From NCBI GenBank assembly GCA_049273695.1, contig JBASRE010000013.1, positions 1 through 64,000 of the forward strand: a DNA stretch of 64,000 nt, in the 5' to 3' direction. The number at the start of each line of letters is the position of its first letter. Position 1 is the first letter of the stretch. A program made the translations under genes and the position numbers. The notes below the pieces were generated by a model. That model made no database searches and had not been told where the DNA came from. It saw only the letters and a program-made list of their open reading frames with translations. This stretch comes from UBA11740 sp049273695 (lineage in GTDB: Bacteria > Acidobacteriota > Blastocatellia > Pyrinomonadales > Pyrinomonadaceae). Below are positions 39,885 through 50,283 of the stretch, in pieces.

Positions 39885-41885
39885 ATGAAGAAGATCGTCG
39901 AAAGCTACAAACGAAAGCTCGCCAGCGAAGAGGGCTGGGTGCTGAAGCGTGGCGCGAAACTGCGCATCGCGCTCTGCTACCCAAACGTCTATTCGATCGG
40001 TATGGCGAACCTCGGCTTTCAGGCGATGTACGAACTCTTCAATAACATCCCCGAAGTTTCTTGCGAGAGAGTTTTTCTGCCGGACAGTTCCAGAGGCTTC
40101 AGCGTCGAAGAGCACTCGTCGTCAGCGCGGACCGTGCCGCGCGGTGGCTCCGAGCATTCACGTAACGGCTCCGGCTACAACGTAAGACGGAGTAAACCTG
40201 AGAGCAGGATCAACGAACTCGCCGAGTATGAACGGACGGGGACTTCCCTTCTCTCTCTCGAGTCGCAATCACCTGTTCGCAAGTTCGACGTCATCGCGTT
40301 CTCGATTTCGTTTGAGACTGATTACGTCAACATGGCGCGCATGCTGCAGATGAGCGGTGTACCGGTGTGGTCAAAAGACCGGACCGAGCAGAACCCGCTG
40401 ATCGTGATGGGCGGCGCGGCGTCGTTCCTGAATCCCGAACCAATCGCCGACTTCACCGATGTGATTGGTGTCGGTGAAGGCGAGATTCTCGGGCCGAAGC
40501 TGGTTGACGCTCTTTTCGAGCACGAATCGAAAGAAGAACTGTTATTGGCGCTGGCGCGGCAGGGCCGCGGCTTTTACGTGCCTTCACTCTACTTCGTCAG
40601 TTACAACGATGACGAAACGGTGAACGCCTACACGCCGACAGAAGAAGGCGTGCCGCCCCGTGTCGGCCGGGCCATCTCCGCGGAAAGCCCGAAAGAAGGC
40701 AGTCTGCGCCGCGCCATTCGACGCGAGCAACACGACCTGGTTGCGCAGCTCAAGCGCGATGAAGTCTTCGCTCCCTCGACCACCATCTTTGCGCCGCAGG
40801 CCGAGATGGGTGATCGCTTCCTGGTGGAAATCTCGCGTGGCTGTTCGCAGGGCTGTCGCTTCTGCTGGGCCGGTTACAACTATTGGCCGCCGCGCGTCGT
40901 GCCGGCGCGAGACATCCTCGCGAAAGCGAAAGCCTGGCGCGCGAAAACCGACAAGATTGGGCTGGTTTCGACCGCTGTCTGCGACCATCCCGAGATCAGC
41001 GAAATCCTGCAAGGCCTGCGCGCGATGGATTATCGAATATCGGTTTCGTCTTTGCGGCTCGATCAGATTTCGGAGGAGCTGCTCGACGCGCTGGTTGAGT
41101 CGCGCGATCAGCAGATCGCCGTCGCGCCGGAAACCGGATCGGATCGCCTGCGCAAAGTAATCAACAAGAACCTGACGAACGACGAGATTGTCGATATCTG
41201 CGGCGCGGTTTTCGATCGCGGCATGCTGACGGTGAAACTTTATCTGATGGTGGGTCTGCCGACGGAAACTGACGAAGACCTGGAAGAGATGGTTAAGCTG
41301 GTCGAGCGCATCAAGGATCGCATGCTCGAAGCCGGCAAGCGCTTCGGCCGAGTGGGCAAGATCATTCCGTCGCTAAACGGCCTTGTGCCAAAGCCGAATA
41401 CGCCTTTTCAATGGGAAGCAATTTGTGATGAAAAGGAAATGAAGCGCCGTCTCAAGTGGGTCTGCAAGCACCTGGCGCGCATTCCCAACGTCGAAGTCCG
41501 CGCCATGTCGGCGCGTATCGCGCATGAACAGGCGCTGTTCTCGTCGGGCGACCGGCGTATTGCGCCAGTGATCGAAGCGACGGCCCGGCTCAACGGCGAC
41601 TTAAAAGCAGCGCTCCGGGAAACAGGCATCGACCCACATTTTCACACCAGCCGCGTGCGCGCGCATGACGAGATTCTTCCGTGGGAGATTGTTGACTCAG
41701 GCCTGTCGCGTCCTTTCATGGAACGCGAACACGAACGCTCTCACGAAGCTGAGTCGACAGCTCCCTGCCCTTCCGTCAATCAATGCACTCGCTGCGGCGT
41801 CTGCCCCACTACCTGGCTTGCTGAAGCTAACCCAGAGCTAATACAACTGAAAGCTTTTGAAACAGCTTCTGCATTACGCCAGTAG
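39885..41885 (+). CDS. B12-binding radical SAM protein, TIGR03960-like
   Basis: 666 residues. The N-terminal cobalamin-binding Rossmann region (RIALCYPNVYSIGMANLGFQ onward, with VMGGAASFLNPEPIADF and GVGEGE) is followed by the radical SAM core with the cluster cysteines C320, C324, C327 in SRGCSQGCRFCW. A C-terminal cysteine set (CPSVNQCTRCGVCPTTW) suggests an extra metal site. Members of this group are conserved but uncharacterised; methyl transfer or tRNA-linked roles have been proposed only in general. Near residues 68-113 there is a segment (SARTVPRGGSEHSRNGSGYN) that looks like an in-frame insertion before LLSLESQ. Its last 59 bases overlap the convergent metalloprotease gene. Confidence 0.88.
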   Translation: MKKIVESYKRKLASEEGWVLKRGAKLRIALCYPNVYSIGMANLGFQAMYELFNNIPEVSCERVFLPDSSRGFSVEEHSSSARTVPRGGSEHSRNGSGYNVRRSKPESRINELAEYERTGTSLLSLESQSPVRKFDVIAFSISFETDYVNMARMLQMSGVPVWSKDRTEQNPLIVMGGAASFLNPEPIADFTDVIGVGEGEILGPKLVDALFEHESKEELLLALARQGRGFYVPSLYFVSYNDDETVNAYTPTEEGVPPRVGRAISAESPKEGSLRRAIRREQHDLVAQLKRDEVFAPSTTIFAPQAEMGDRFLVEISRGCSQGCRFCWAGYNYWPPRVVPARDILAKAKAWRAKTDKIGLVSTAVCDHPEISEILQGLRAMDYRISVSSLRLDQISEELLDALVESRDQQIAVAPETGSDRLRKVINKNLTNDEIVDICGAVFDRGMLTVKLYLMVGLPTETDEDLEEMVKLVERIKDRMLEAGKRFGRVGKIIPSLNGLVPKPNTPFQWEAICDEKEMKRRLKWVCKHLARIPNVEVRAMSARIAHEQALFSSGDRRIAPVIEATARLNGDLKAALRETGIDPHFHTSRVRAHDEILPWEIVDSGLSRPFMEREHERSHEAESTAPCPSVNQCTRCGVCPTTWLAEANPELIQLKAFETASALRQ

Positions 41886-44800
41886 CTTCAGTCGCATTAG
41901 CCGTCGTCGGTTGCGGTCCAAAGCGTCGCCGGTATTCGTCAGAGACGATGAAGGCACGCACCATTTCCGCCTGTATATATTCTCCTTGTTGCGCGGTTAA
42001 GTAAGTGCCGTAGTTGCCGGTCCGCTGTGTGCTGTAGAAATCCAGCTTGTCCTTCCAATGCTGATAACCGGAGGCGTCGGGATCCCGCCGGAGGTAACCG
42101 AAATATTCCATCTGCACAAAGCCGGCGTTGAACTGCTTCAGATAGTAGTCCTGGCCGTAAAGCGTGGTGAAGGTCCTACTGTTATCGTTATTGATAACTA
42201 TGCCTTCGACTACCTTGTGAAGGGCCGTGGCACGCGTGTCCGTTGAATTGTTCAGCGATGCGGCCAGCGAAGCCTTGTCATTTTCGGTAGCCTGAATGCC
42301 AGTAGTTTGGAAAAGCTTATCGACATACTGTCGATTGTTTAGTCCATCGTACAAGGCTTTGAAGTCTGCCCGATTGATGAATTCCTGCGCGTAGGCCGCG
42401 CGATTCTGGTTGAGGACCGCCGGCGACCACTGATTGTTGACCACCACGCCCGTCGCCACTTCCTGGGCATCGCGTTCAAACTCGCGATACGTCGGAACAC
42501 GGCCCAGTGCGCCCGTGTAATAGAGATAGACGAAATATCCGGTCAATTGAAACTCGTCCGACAGGAAGAAAGCGCCGCTGGTGGTCTCGCGCTGCCGATC
42601 GATGCAACCCGCTTGGGTCGGCCGGTCGGGAGGTCGCTGACTCGGGTCGCTGCACTTATCGATATTATTGATCCAGAAAGCGCCACCCGGCCCATCAGGT
42701 TCCCGATTCAGAAAATCGAGATAGTGCATGCGCACGAAGAAAGCGGTCACGTCGATCGGATTCGGGCCATCGACCGAATCGTTGTCGGTTATGGTCACCG
42801 TGGCCGCAGCCGGCGTGCCCAGGGATGCGCCCGAAGGATTGCTTAAGCTGACCGTAAAGCCCTCAGGTCCATCCTGATAGGAATCATCAATGATGAAAAC
42901 CGAAACCGTTTTGGAAGTTTCGCCTGAAGCGAACCTGACGGTCGTCCTGCGCGTTTCGTAATCACATCGCTCAGAGGCCGCGCCGTTTACGATGTTGCAG
43001 TTTTGCGTTCCGGCCGAATCGCTGGTGGACAAGCTGACCGTCGCAGCGCCGCTCGGGTCGCCTAGCCGCGTGATCGTAGTGTCCACCTTGCTGCCGCCTT
43101 CGCCTACTGCATAGGTTGGCTGACTGAACTGAACAGTCGGCGCATCGTCATTTAGGATCGTGCCGACGCCCTCACTGTCGCTGATCGTGGCATTCTGCGC
43201 ATTCGTCAGATTCACAGAGAAGGCCTCGTTTGGTTCGTTGGCCGTATCGCCGTTGACGAGGACCGTGATGGTTTTGGTCGTATCGCCCGGACTGAACGTT
43301 AGCGTGTTGCTGTTGGTGACGTAGTCCGAACCCGCGGTGGCCGTGCCGGGAGCGGTGGCGTAATTGACCGTCACCGATTGACCGCTGGGGGCTGAGAGCG
43401 TGACGGTGAAAGTGAAGTTAGTCGTGCCGCTGTTGCCTTCATTCGCGCTGACATCGTTGATGGACAAAGAAGGTAGCGGATCGTTGTCAGTGATAGTTAA
43501 GACGGCAGCCTTCGGCGTGCCCAGAGTCGCACCTCCGGTCGGGTTCGAGAGCGTTAGATTCACGGTCTCATCCGGCTCATCTAAAGCATCGTCAGTGATG
43601 GAAACAGCAAAAGTCTTGCTGGTTTCGCCGTTCGCGAAATTGAGTGTGCCGGAGGCTCCTGTGTAATCCAGTCCGGCTGTGGCTGTGCCGTTGGAAGTGA
43701 CGTAATCGACTGAGACCGCGCCATCCGAACCATTGGCGCGCGTGACGGTAATAGTCACGCTGCCGCCCGCCTCACCAACGTTGTAAGTCGCGGCGCTGAA
43801 TTGGAGGGTGCCCGGCGCCGGTGGGGCGTTGGTGCAAGGCGCCGGGAGCGTGTAATTAACGCTCGCGGTCATCGTGCCAAACGTACCCAATCCAGTTGTC
43901 GAGTTCACCAGAAACTTCAGCTTGCCCCAGCCGAAATGCCAGTTCCCATCCGCCGAAGTTGGATCGGCATAGTTATCAACGTGTCGCGGTCCGTCTGCGT
44001 ATGCCGGATCGTCACAGTCGGTGAACACATCACCGTTGTTGGCGGTCAAGTTGCCAGGATCTGAGGCAAAGGGGTTCCACGCCGCGTCGTTCAAATTCGG
44101 CGTATTGCTGCCGGCGGCTGGATGGCTGTCGATGACGGTGTAGGCTGGCGGGTCGTCCACGCCAAAATTGCCATAGCCGTGTGCCTCGTTGGCATACTCC
44201 AGTGTGACGCCTGGTGTCCAGGCTGCCGTCGCATCGAAGCCCGTTTTGTCACGAACGCCGATCCAGTAGGCGTGTTCCTGCGTGGCCGTCCCGTTGCTGC
44301 GGATCCATCCGTTGTAGGCGTGAGTATCGTCGTTGCTCAGAATCGGGTCCTCGGCGTCGTCGAAAAAGACGCGCGTCGTCCCGTTCTTCAGGAGCTCAAT
44401 ATCGTCGATGACCCAGCCGCGGAAAGCGAGACCGGGATCGGTCGAATACGCCCAGCGGACAAGGAAATCCTCGCCGATATAAGGCGTCAGGTCGAATTCG
44501 TCCGTGATAAAAGCCGGCTCAGGATACGCGGCGACACCGCATGTCGGATCGTCACTCGCGCCGCTGGAACAGGTCATTCCGTTCCCGTGATTGGTCCCAT
44601 TCGGGTTAGTGTCCGGAACTCCGGTTGTCGGGCCGCCCTCGCCGGTGTCGTTGATCGATTCCAGGTTGTCGCATTGGAATGTCGCGGGCGTGCCGCGGAA
44701 CTGGCAGATCTGCAGGTATCCGTAATCGTAATCCTTCTCGATCTCGAACCAGCTCTTGAACTGCAGTTTCAGGCTGGTCGATCCGGCCGTCGTGTTCGCA

Positions 44801-47187
44801 TCGAACGCGATGTCGAGCAGGTGTCCCGGATAACCAAATCCATTACCGGCCTGCGAGTAATATACCCAGCTTCCGGATGGGATGAGGCTCGGGTCAAACA
44901 ACTCCACCTTCGGGAGCTCGACCTTGTACACCTCGGCGTTATGGACATTGCCGGTAAGCGTGTATGGATTGTTGTTTGAGTCGCGCCACTCGATCTGGTG
45001 CGTATCGACCTTGAGTTCCTTCTGTGCCGTGACATTACGCGGACTGGTGATTAGTGTTGGCACAATCCAACCCAACTCCTGCTTGTCCCAGATGCCCATA
45101 TGGCCGGAGCCCGAGGACATTAGCGACCAGTCATCGATTGTGTTGCGCGTGCCAAGAGAGTATTCGTCGGGAAGGCCCAGCGAATGGCCGTACTCGTGCG
45201 CGAAGGTGATCTCGTCGGAGAACTCGGCATTCACGTTGTATGCACCGACGCGTACAAATGCCGGTTTGCCGGTGTCGGTGAGTGTAGTCGCCGTATGGGT
45301 GTCATCGGTCCAGAAAAGCAGCCGGTCCTGATGATCGCGCAGGCGGTCGTGACTCGTATAACCGTCAGTATAGTAGTATTGAAGACCACTCGAATGCGGC
45401 CATACATTGTCAAATCCCGTTTGGCCCAGGATATTCTCCGGCTGGCCCTGGTAGACCAACTCGAAAAAGTCCACCCAGCCATCGCGGTCGGTATCGAAAT
45501 CGTTGTAATCCACGTCCGGATCCATCAGGGTTGCCGCATCGTAAGCGATCTTTCCCGGAGGGCCGCAGCCGTTGTCGACGGTGAACACTAGACCAACGCC
45601 GGTGAGCGCGCCCGGATATGCGCTCCCGAACGAGTCGGAGCCGTAGTAACCACGCGTGCCCGGCAGCTGATACCAGCCATTCTCGACGCGATTGGTCATC
45701 GTCACCGGCGGAGTGTCGTCATCATAAGGATCTCCGTCCTCGGCCTGAGTGGCGCCACCGCAGAAGCCGGCCGGCTGTACCGTCGAGAAGCGATATCTTT
45801 CGCTCGGCGTCGACGCAAATGTTTTCGCTGCAACGCCCAAGCTCGGCATTGTCGGCTGGGGCAGCAGTTGGTTCATCGACATTTCGAGATACCGGGTGAT
45901 GAGCGAATCGAAGAAGCCAAGAAAGATCGAATCCGGCCGGGTGTGCTTCATGTCGGTATATTCGACATAGGCGACCGGGAAGGGCCGCCTGCCGTGGCGA
46001 ACGGTATCGCCTACGTCGCCCACCGGCACGACCTTCGGCCCCATCGTTTCATCCTTGCGGCTATCTGAATTGCCGCTGAGCGTGTAACTCACGCTGGCCT
46101 TGGTGTCGAGCAGTTGCCAAACGATCGTGTTGTCCTCAGCTTCACTCTTTGCGCGTTGATACAGATAGATTTTTGTCTCCGCGCCGGCAGCCAGCGTCCC
46201 GAGGTTCCAGATCAAGGGATCGGCAGTAGTGCCGGACCCGCTCGCGGGATCGGGCGTAGTCGGCGTACCGAGATAAACCGCACCTGGCGCTAACACTATT
46301 TGAACTTGAACATTGGTAGCACTGCTCGCGGCGTTGTTCTTAACTTTAATGACATCAATATAGGTTTCATTTGCGTTCACCGTACCGTCACTGGCAGTCG
46401 CAACTATCGAGAGATCGACTGCTGGCGGTGTCGGCGATGGTGAGGGCGACGGCGATGGTGATGGCGAGGGGGTTGGTGGCGCGCCGGGACACGCATCAGT
46501 GATGTTAATGTCGTCTATCCACCAGCCAATCCCAGGGGTCGCGCCCACTCCCAGTGGGTCAAGAACCAAGCGCCAACGAATTCGGACGTTATTACCTGCG
46601 AAGGCGCCGAGATTGACCTGGACTTGGTCCATGTTGGGGAACGAGGCCGAGTCGCCGGTCCATGCCGCGCGGCCCGCTATCGGACTACCAAAGCCAGTGG
46701 AAATAGTGCCCGGGTATCCGCCTATCGGTGCCACTTCTGTCCACGGCCCGCCATCAACGCTCACTTCGAGCACCCCTCCGTCAAAGCCGTCCTCGAACGA
46801 GAACTTGTGCCAAAAAGTCAGCGTGCTCGTGGCTAACAGGTTTAGGGGCGGCGAGATTAATCGATCGTCTTTGAGGTCGAGCGAGGTCGCATCGCTCTTG
46901 AATGTATTGGTCAGGCTGTGTGCCTGGGGATCGGAAGTCAGGGCCCAAGTTGCACTCGCCGGTATGTTGTTTTGAGCAACTTCGAATGCCCACCCCGCCT
47001 CTTGCGCCGGCTCAAGATCGTCTGAAAAAGTACACGCCGCCGGCGGCGGCGCCGCGGACCCACGCATGGTAAGAAAAGGCACGGCAATACTGGCACCCGC
47101 CATTAACGATGCAGCTAATAGGAGGAAGCCGCTCCGCGTAAATATGCGATCGACGTTCAGCGTCAAAGTTCGAAGTGCCTGTTTCAT
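41827..47187 (-). CDS. Giant secreted zinc metalloprotease with Calx-beta and DUF4214 domains
   Basis: About 1786 residues with an N-terminal signal region (RSGFLLLAASLMAGASIAV). Order: an N-terminal beta domain, a PSPSPSPSPSP linker near 240-260, a repeat-like region, the M6-type metalloprotease domain with HEYGHSLGLPDEY (zinc ligands H664 and H668, Glu665), a large beta region, three Calx-beta modules (about 1130-1480, each with a VxVxY...TAGxDY motif such as TATAGLDYTGASG and a TVxITDND end), and a C-terminal DUF4214 repeat region (from RMHYLDFLNREPDG) seen in sheath or secretion-associated proteins. It is probably exported and surface-bound, degrading protein outside the cell. Its last 59 bases overlap the radical SAM gene, so the C-terminal tail is unusual. 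ATG 47187 follows AAAGGA. Confidence 0.9.
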   Translation of the reverse strand: MKQALRTLTLNVDRIFTRSGFLLLAASLMAGASIAVPFLTMRGSAAPPPAACTFSDDLEPAQEAGWAFEVAQNNIPASATWALTSDPQAHSLTNTFKSDATSLDLKDDRLISPPLNLLATSTLTFWHKFSFEDGFDGGVLEVSVDGGPWTEVAPIGGYPGTISTGFGSPIAGRAAWTGDSASFPNMDQVQVNLGAFAGNNVRIRWRLVLDPLGVGATPGIGWWIDDINITDACPGAPPTPSPSPSPSPSPSPTPPAVDLSIVATASDGTVNANETYIDVIKVKNNAASSATNVQVQIVLAPGAVYLGTPTTPDPASGSGTTADPLIWNLGTLAAGAETKIYLYQRAKSEAEDNTIVWQLLDTKASVSYTLSGNSDSRKDETMGPKVVPVGDVGDTVRHGRRPFPVAYVEYTDMKHTRPDSIFLGFFDSLITRYLEMSMNQLLPQPTMPSLGVAAKTFASTPSERYRFSTVQPAGFCGGATQAEDGDPYDDDTPPVTMTNRVENGWYQLPGTRGYYGSDSFGSAYPGALTGVGLVFTVDNGCGPPGKIAYDAATLMDPDVDYNDFDTDRDGWVDFFELVYQGQPENILGQTGFDNVWPHSSGLQYYYTDGYTSHDRLRDHQDRLLFWTDDTHTATTLTDTGKPAFVRVGAYNVNAEFSDEITFAHEYGHSLGLPDEYSLGTRNTIDDWSLMSSGSGHMGIWDKQELGWIVPTLITSPRNVTAQKELKVDTHQIEWRDSNNNPYTLTGNVHNAEVYKVELPKVELFDPSLIPSGSWVYYSQAGNGFGYPGHLLDIAFDANTTAGSTSLKLQFKSWFEIEKDYDYGYLQICQFRGTPATFQCDNLESINDTGEGGPTTGVPDTNPNGTNHGNGMTCSSGASDDPTCGVAAYPEPAFITDEFDLTPYIGEDFLVRWAYSTDPGLAFRGWVIDDIELLKNGTTRVFFDDAEDPILSNDDTHAYNGWIRSNGTATQEHAYWIGVRDKTGFDATAAWTPGVTLEYANEAHGYGNFGVDDPPAYTVIDSHPAAGSNTPNLNDAAWNPFASDPGNLTANNGDVFTDCDDPAYADGPRHVDNYADPTSADGNWHFGWGKLKFLVNSTTGLGTFGTMTASVNYTLPAPCTNAPPAPGTLQFSAATYNVGEAGGSVTITVTRANGSDGAVSVDYVTSNGTATAGLDYTGASGTLNFANGETSKTFAVSITDDALDEPDETVNLTLSNPTGGATLGTPKAAVLTITDNDPLPSLSINDVSANEGNSGTTNFTFTVTLSAPSGQSVTVNYATAPGTATAGSDYVTNSNTLTFSPGDTTKTITVLVNGDTANEPNEAFSVNLTNAQNATISDSEGVGTILNDDAPTVQFSQPTYAVGEGGSKVDTTITRLGDPSGAATVSLSTSDSAGTQNCNIVNGAASERCDYETRRTTVRFASGETSKTVSVFIIDDSYQDGPEGFTVSLSNPSGASLGTPAAATVTITDNDSVDGPNPIDVTAFFVRMHYLDFLNREPDGPGGAFWINNIDKCSDPSQRPPDRPTQAGCIDRQRETTSGAFFLSDEFQLTGYFVYLYYTGALGRVPTYREFERDAQEVATGVVVNNQWSPAVLNQNRAAYAQEFINRADFKALYDGLNNRQYVDKLFQTTGIQATENDKASLAASLNNSTDTRATALHKVVEGIVINNDNSRTFTTLYGQDYYLKQFNAGFVQMEYFGYLRRDPDASGYQHWKDKLDFYSTQRTGNYGTYLTAQQGEYIQAEMVRAFIVSDEYRRRFGPQPTTANATEATGVMQKLFQKLSVVLALG

Positions 47188-47486
47188 GACAAAGTGTCCT
47201 TTCTTCAGCACCAATTGCCGGTGAATCGAGCGGGCCAAGGGGAGAGCAATTGAGATTTGCGGCTAGCTTAACGGCAGGTACTTGAGGAATCCTTGAGTTC
47301 GCGAGCGTTGTAGACTCGCCGCCGACACGTAATGAGAATGCAATTCATTTGAAAGAAGGCGCGGGGGATCGCGAGTCTGAACTACTACGGAGGCTAATAC
47401 GGAGGAACTGGCGTTTACTTTAACAGAATAAGACTCAAGGGACGAGAAGGCCTTGAGAAACCGGCGTCCGTCGCGCAGACTTGCAG
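47188..47486. other. Intergenic region upstream of the metalloprotease
   Basis: About 300 bases with no open frame I would call. It must contain the minus-strand promoter of the metalloprotease and the end of the S41 peptidase gene. I see no repeat or clear promoter consensus. Confidence 0.4.
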
Positions 47487-48610
47487 CTACGGCTTAGTAG
47501 TAGTTTCTTCCAGTTCTTTCTTCAGCGCGTTAATAATCGGTTCCAGGCTTTCCTTCTGCTTAGGATCTCGTTCCAGTTTTCTACTCAAAGCTTCGAGGTG
47601 AGCTCGCTTCAAAGCCTGACTGGCGGGAACCGCGATGTCTGGTTGGACGGGTGTACCTTCATAGTCGGTTTTCGTAGTCGGATACACCGGTCGATCAATC
47701 GGCACAGAGGGCGTACCAGTCGGATAGATAAACCAACTCATCGGGACAAAGACCGCGAAGTTTGGATGAACACGAACCATTCTTCCCGGATGTGTCCCAC
47801 CCCTCGTTTTTTCTCCAACGATGGTGGCGCGCTTGTGATGCTGAAGCAGCGACGCTAAACCTTCAACCGCAGAAAACGATCTTCGGCTGAGCAGGATGTA
47901 AACGTCTTTGCCGACATAACGGTTGCCGGCCACGTACGGCAGCGTCCACCACTGTTGCACTCGGTTCTCGGCGCGCACGAACCAGTCGCCGAGATGGAAT
48001 GGTTCTTCATCGAAAAAATAGCTGGCCATGAACAACACCATGTCTGCGGACCCGCCGCTACTTTTCCGCAGGTCGATGACGAGGGCATCGGTGTTTGCGA
48101 GAAAGCTCATCACCGACCGCGCCGCTTCTCCGCTAAACTCAGGCCGCACAAAGCTGTTCATTTCGAGATAGCCAATGTTGCCCGGCAGTCTCTCAACTTT
48201 TTCAAAGCCGAAGTTTCTTGCCCGCGCTGCAATCCGGCCCTCCTCTTTTTCTTTCGGAGTCTCAGGATCAAAATCGCGACCCTCGAGCAACGGCTCAGCT
48301 CGATGACTGTAAGCGAGCGCCAAATGCCGGTCTTTGCTGATGGCCTGCATATGCGCATCGAGCGCATCCATCAGATCGAACGCGCTGGTGATCTTGTCGT
48401 ACTCGCCGTTCTGTAGACGTTTGCGCAAATCCTCTTCCGTTTTCTTAGCCACTTCAGCCGAAACGTAATACTTGTTGATGGCGCGGATAGCGCCCTCAAC
48501 CACCTGCTGTTAATGGCTGGATTCAGAGGTATGTCGGGTGGCCGTTGCGCGAGTGCTGACGAACCAACTAGCAGGAGCACGACGATCGAAGGAATGACGC
48601 GTAGTTTCAT
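47487..48610 (-). pseudogene. S41-family peptidase with a frameshift after the signal peptide
   Basis: The main frame (47487-48503) is an S41 peptidase, a C-terminal processing protease-like fold: a three-helix N-terminal domain (VVEGAIRAINKYYV), then LPGNIGYLEMNSFVRP, VIDLRKSSGGSADM and the region VYILLSRRSFSAVEGLA holding the catalytic Ser, with GEKTRGGTHPG downstream. It has no signal in frame. A second frame (from ATG 48610, MKLRVIPSIVVLLLVGSSAL) has a good signal peptide and runs into this gene, the join lying near 48512 (ATTAACAGCAGGTGG). One base lost or gained would unite them. It is therefore either a broken gene or a sequencing error, of an exported protease. Confidence 0.75.
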
Positions 48611-48704
48611 TGGGCACACCAACGGCTTAAGAAATCAGGAAAACAGTACGTTCACGCGGGACGCCGGGCTCGCGTTCCAACAACACGGTTTGAAACCGTC
48701 TCTC

Positions 48705-49691
48705 TCAGTTCGGGCGCCGGACAATCTTAGCCTGGGCAGGAAATTCGCCTTTCAAGAATGTTTCGACCGCGGGAAAGAAAATCTCAGGCGTCTCGACATG
48801 AGAGAGGTGTCCGGCTTCCTTGATGAGAAGCAGCCGCGCGTTCGGAAAACCCGTGGCCCATGCTTCGGATGATTTCACCGGAATCGGGTCAGCCACCCCG
48901 TGAATAATCAGGACCGGCGCTTTCACGCGCGCCAGTGACGGCTGGACATTGAAGTCCCCCAGCGACCGCCAGACTTGCATGTTTACGAACTGCTGTTGCC
49001 TGACTGCGGCTTCCGGGCCCGCGCAAACGTCGCCTTTGAATCTCGAGATACTCTCTTCTCGAACAACAAAAGTGGGGAGAATCATCGTAAAAAACTCACG
49101 GCAAATTGCGCGTGGATCTTTGGCATCCAGCCAAGTCTGAGGATTTGAAACAAAAGCCCAACGCTTCCTTTGCTCCTCGTTATAACGCGAACGGATGCGC
49201 GCCTGGGTCTCGTCAACCGCTGCGAAAAGGAGTTCTCGACTTGGCTCCCCCGGATTGTGGAGGATCAATCGTTCGACACGATCCGGATGCGCGGCGGCAT
49301 AAAAGGAAATCAGCATCCCGCCCCACGAATTGCCCAACAACGTCACCTTATCGAGCTTGAAATACGTTCTGACTGCTTCGAGGTCGGAGATATGTTTCGA
49401 GATCGAGAGTTTGTCCTGATCTCGAATCAGATCGGACCCGCCGTTCCCACGCTGGTCGTAATAGACGATCGTGCGATTCCTTGCCAGCGGTTCAAGATCG
49501 GCCAGAATTGAATGCATCGTATTACCCGGGCCGCCGTGAACGGCGATCACGACTTCAGAGCCACTGCCTACAACTTTGTAAAAGATTTTGACTTTGTCGG
49601 GTGTGATGAGGTGACCTTCACGCGGTTGTGCCAGACAGTCTCCCGGAAAAAGACAGAGAAATAAGAACGAAAGGAATAAGAGCTTTTTCAT
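48705..49691 (-). CDS. Secreted alpha/beta hydrolase, proline-iminopeptidase-like
   Basis: 328 residues beginning with a signal peptide (MKKLLFLSFLFLCLFPGDCL). The fold has AVHGGPGNTMHS (oxyanion), YYDQRGNGGSD, the nucleophile elbow LLGNSWGGML, the acid in IIHGVADPIP, and the His in EAGHLSHVE, all of the peptidase S33 group. Proline iminopeptidases act on N-terminal proline; this member may cleave other small substrates. It lies downstream of a zinc-ribbon protein on the same strand. Confidence 0.88.
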   Translation of the reverse strand: MKKLLFLSFLFLCLFPGDCLAQPREGHLITPDKVKIFYKVVGSGSEVVIAVHGGPGNTMHSILADLEPLARNRTIVYYDQRGNGGSDLIRDQDKLSISKHISDLEAVRTYFKLDKVTLLGNSWGGMLISFYAAAHPDRVERLILHNPGEPSRELLFAAVDETQARIRSRYNEEQRKRWAFVSNPQTWLDAKDPRAICREFFTMILPTFVVREESISRFKGDVCAGPEAAVRQQQFVNMQVWRSLGDFNVQPSLARVKAPVLIIHGVADPIPVKSSEAWATGFPNARLLLIKEAGHLSHVETPEIFFPAVETFLKGEFPAQAKIVRRPN

Positions 49692-49714
49692 GATCTTGCC
49701 CGCTCGTTGAGGTT

Positions 49715-50224
49715 CTAACCGTTCCCTTTGGCCTGGGCTTTGGTTTCCTCAGCCAGCAATTCTGTGGTGCGATCAGTCACGCTGAATGCGGGAGTTTGTT
49801 GGGCTGTGTACTCAGGTAGCTCACGAGTATCAGCCGATTTCAAATCTATTGGTTCCGGTGTTGGCCGGTTCGCCGGCAGCTCTTTCACTTCGTTGGCTTT
49901 GGCAAACAGAATCACTGAGAGCAAGCCGCAGCCCAGCACAATTATCAGTGCGAGCAAACCCAGGCCAGCGGTGACTTTGCCCTGCGTGTACATCATTTTG
50001 TAGAAGATGCCGTACAGAATTGGGATGGCGACGCCCGCGCCGAAAACGCTCAAAGCGGCGACGCCTAACTTCTCGAACCGCTCCTTCTTCTGCTGAAGCG
50101 ACAAGTCCAGCTTCGTCGGTAGTTGTTCGCTCAGCGTCTGCGCGACCTTCTGTAGGCCAAGGCCGCACGACCGGCAGAACTTCTGGTCGGCTGAGTTTTG
50201 TTTTCCGCAATTCGGGCAATACAT
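49715..50224 (-). CDS. Zinc-ribbon membrane protein
   Basis: 169 residues. An N-terminal zinc ribbon (YCPNCGKQNSADQKFCRSCG) is followed by a charged helix and two membrane segments (about 57-75, VAALSVFGAGVAIPILYGI, and 88-108, LGLLALIIVLGCGLLSVILFA). The C-terminal tail is polar and acidic. This form is common in acidobacteria and of unknown role; a zinc-ribbon head is often used to sense redox or hold a partner. Confidence 0.75.
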   Translation of the reverse strand: MYCPNCGKQNSADQKFCRSCGLGLQKVAQTLSEQLPTKLDLSLQQKKERFEKLGVAALSVFGAGVAIPILYGIFYKMMYTQGKVTAGLGLLALIIVLGCGLLSVILFAKANEVKELPANRPTPEPIDLKSADTRELPEYTAQQTPAFSVTDRTTELLAEETKAQAKGNG

Positions 50225-50283
50225 CGGATGCCTCTAACGTGAGGTCGATTAATATTCAACTACGTTGCAGCAAGCCTCTGAGT

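Noticed and set aside
44122..44979. 285-residue open frame on the plus strand
   Set aside because: It is antisense to the metalloprotease, whose domains are clear, and has no recognised domain.
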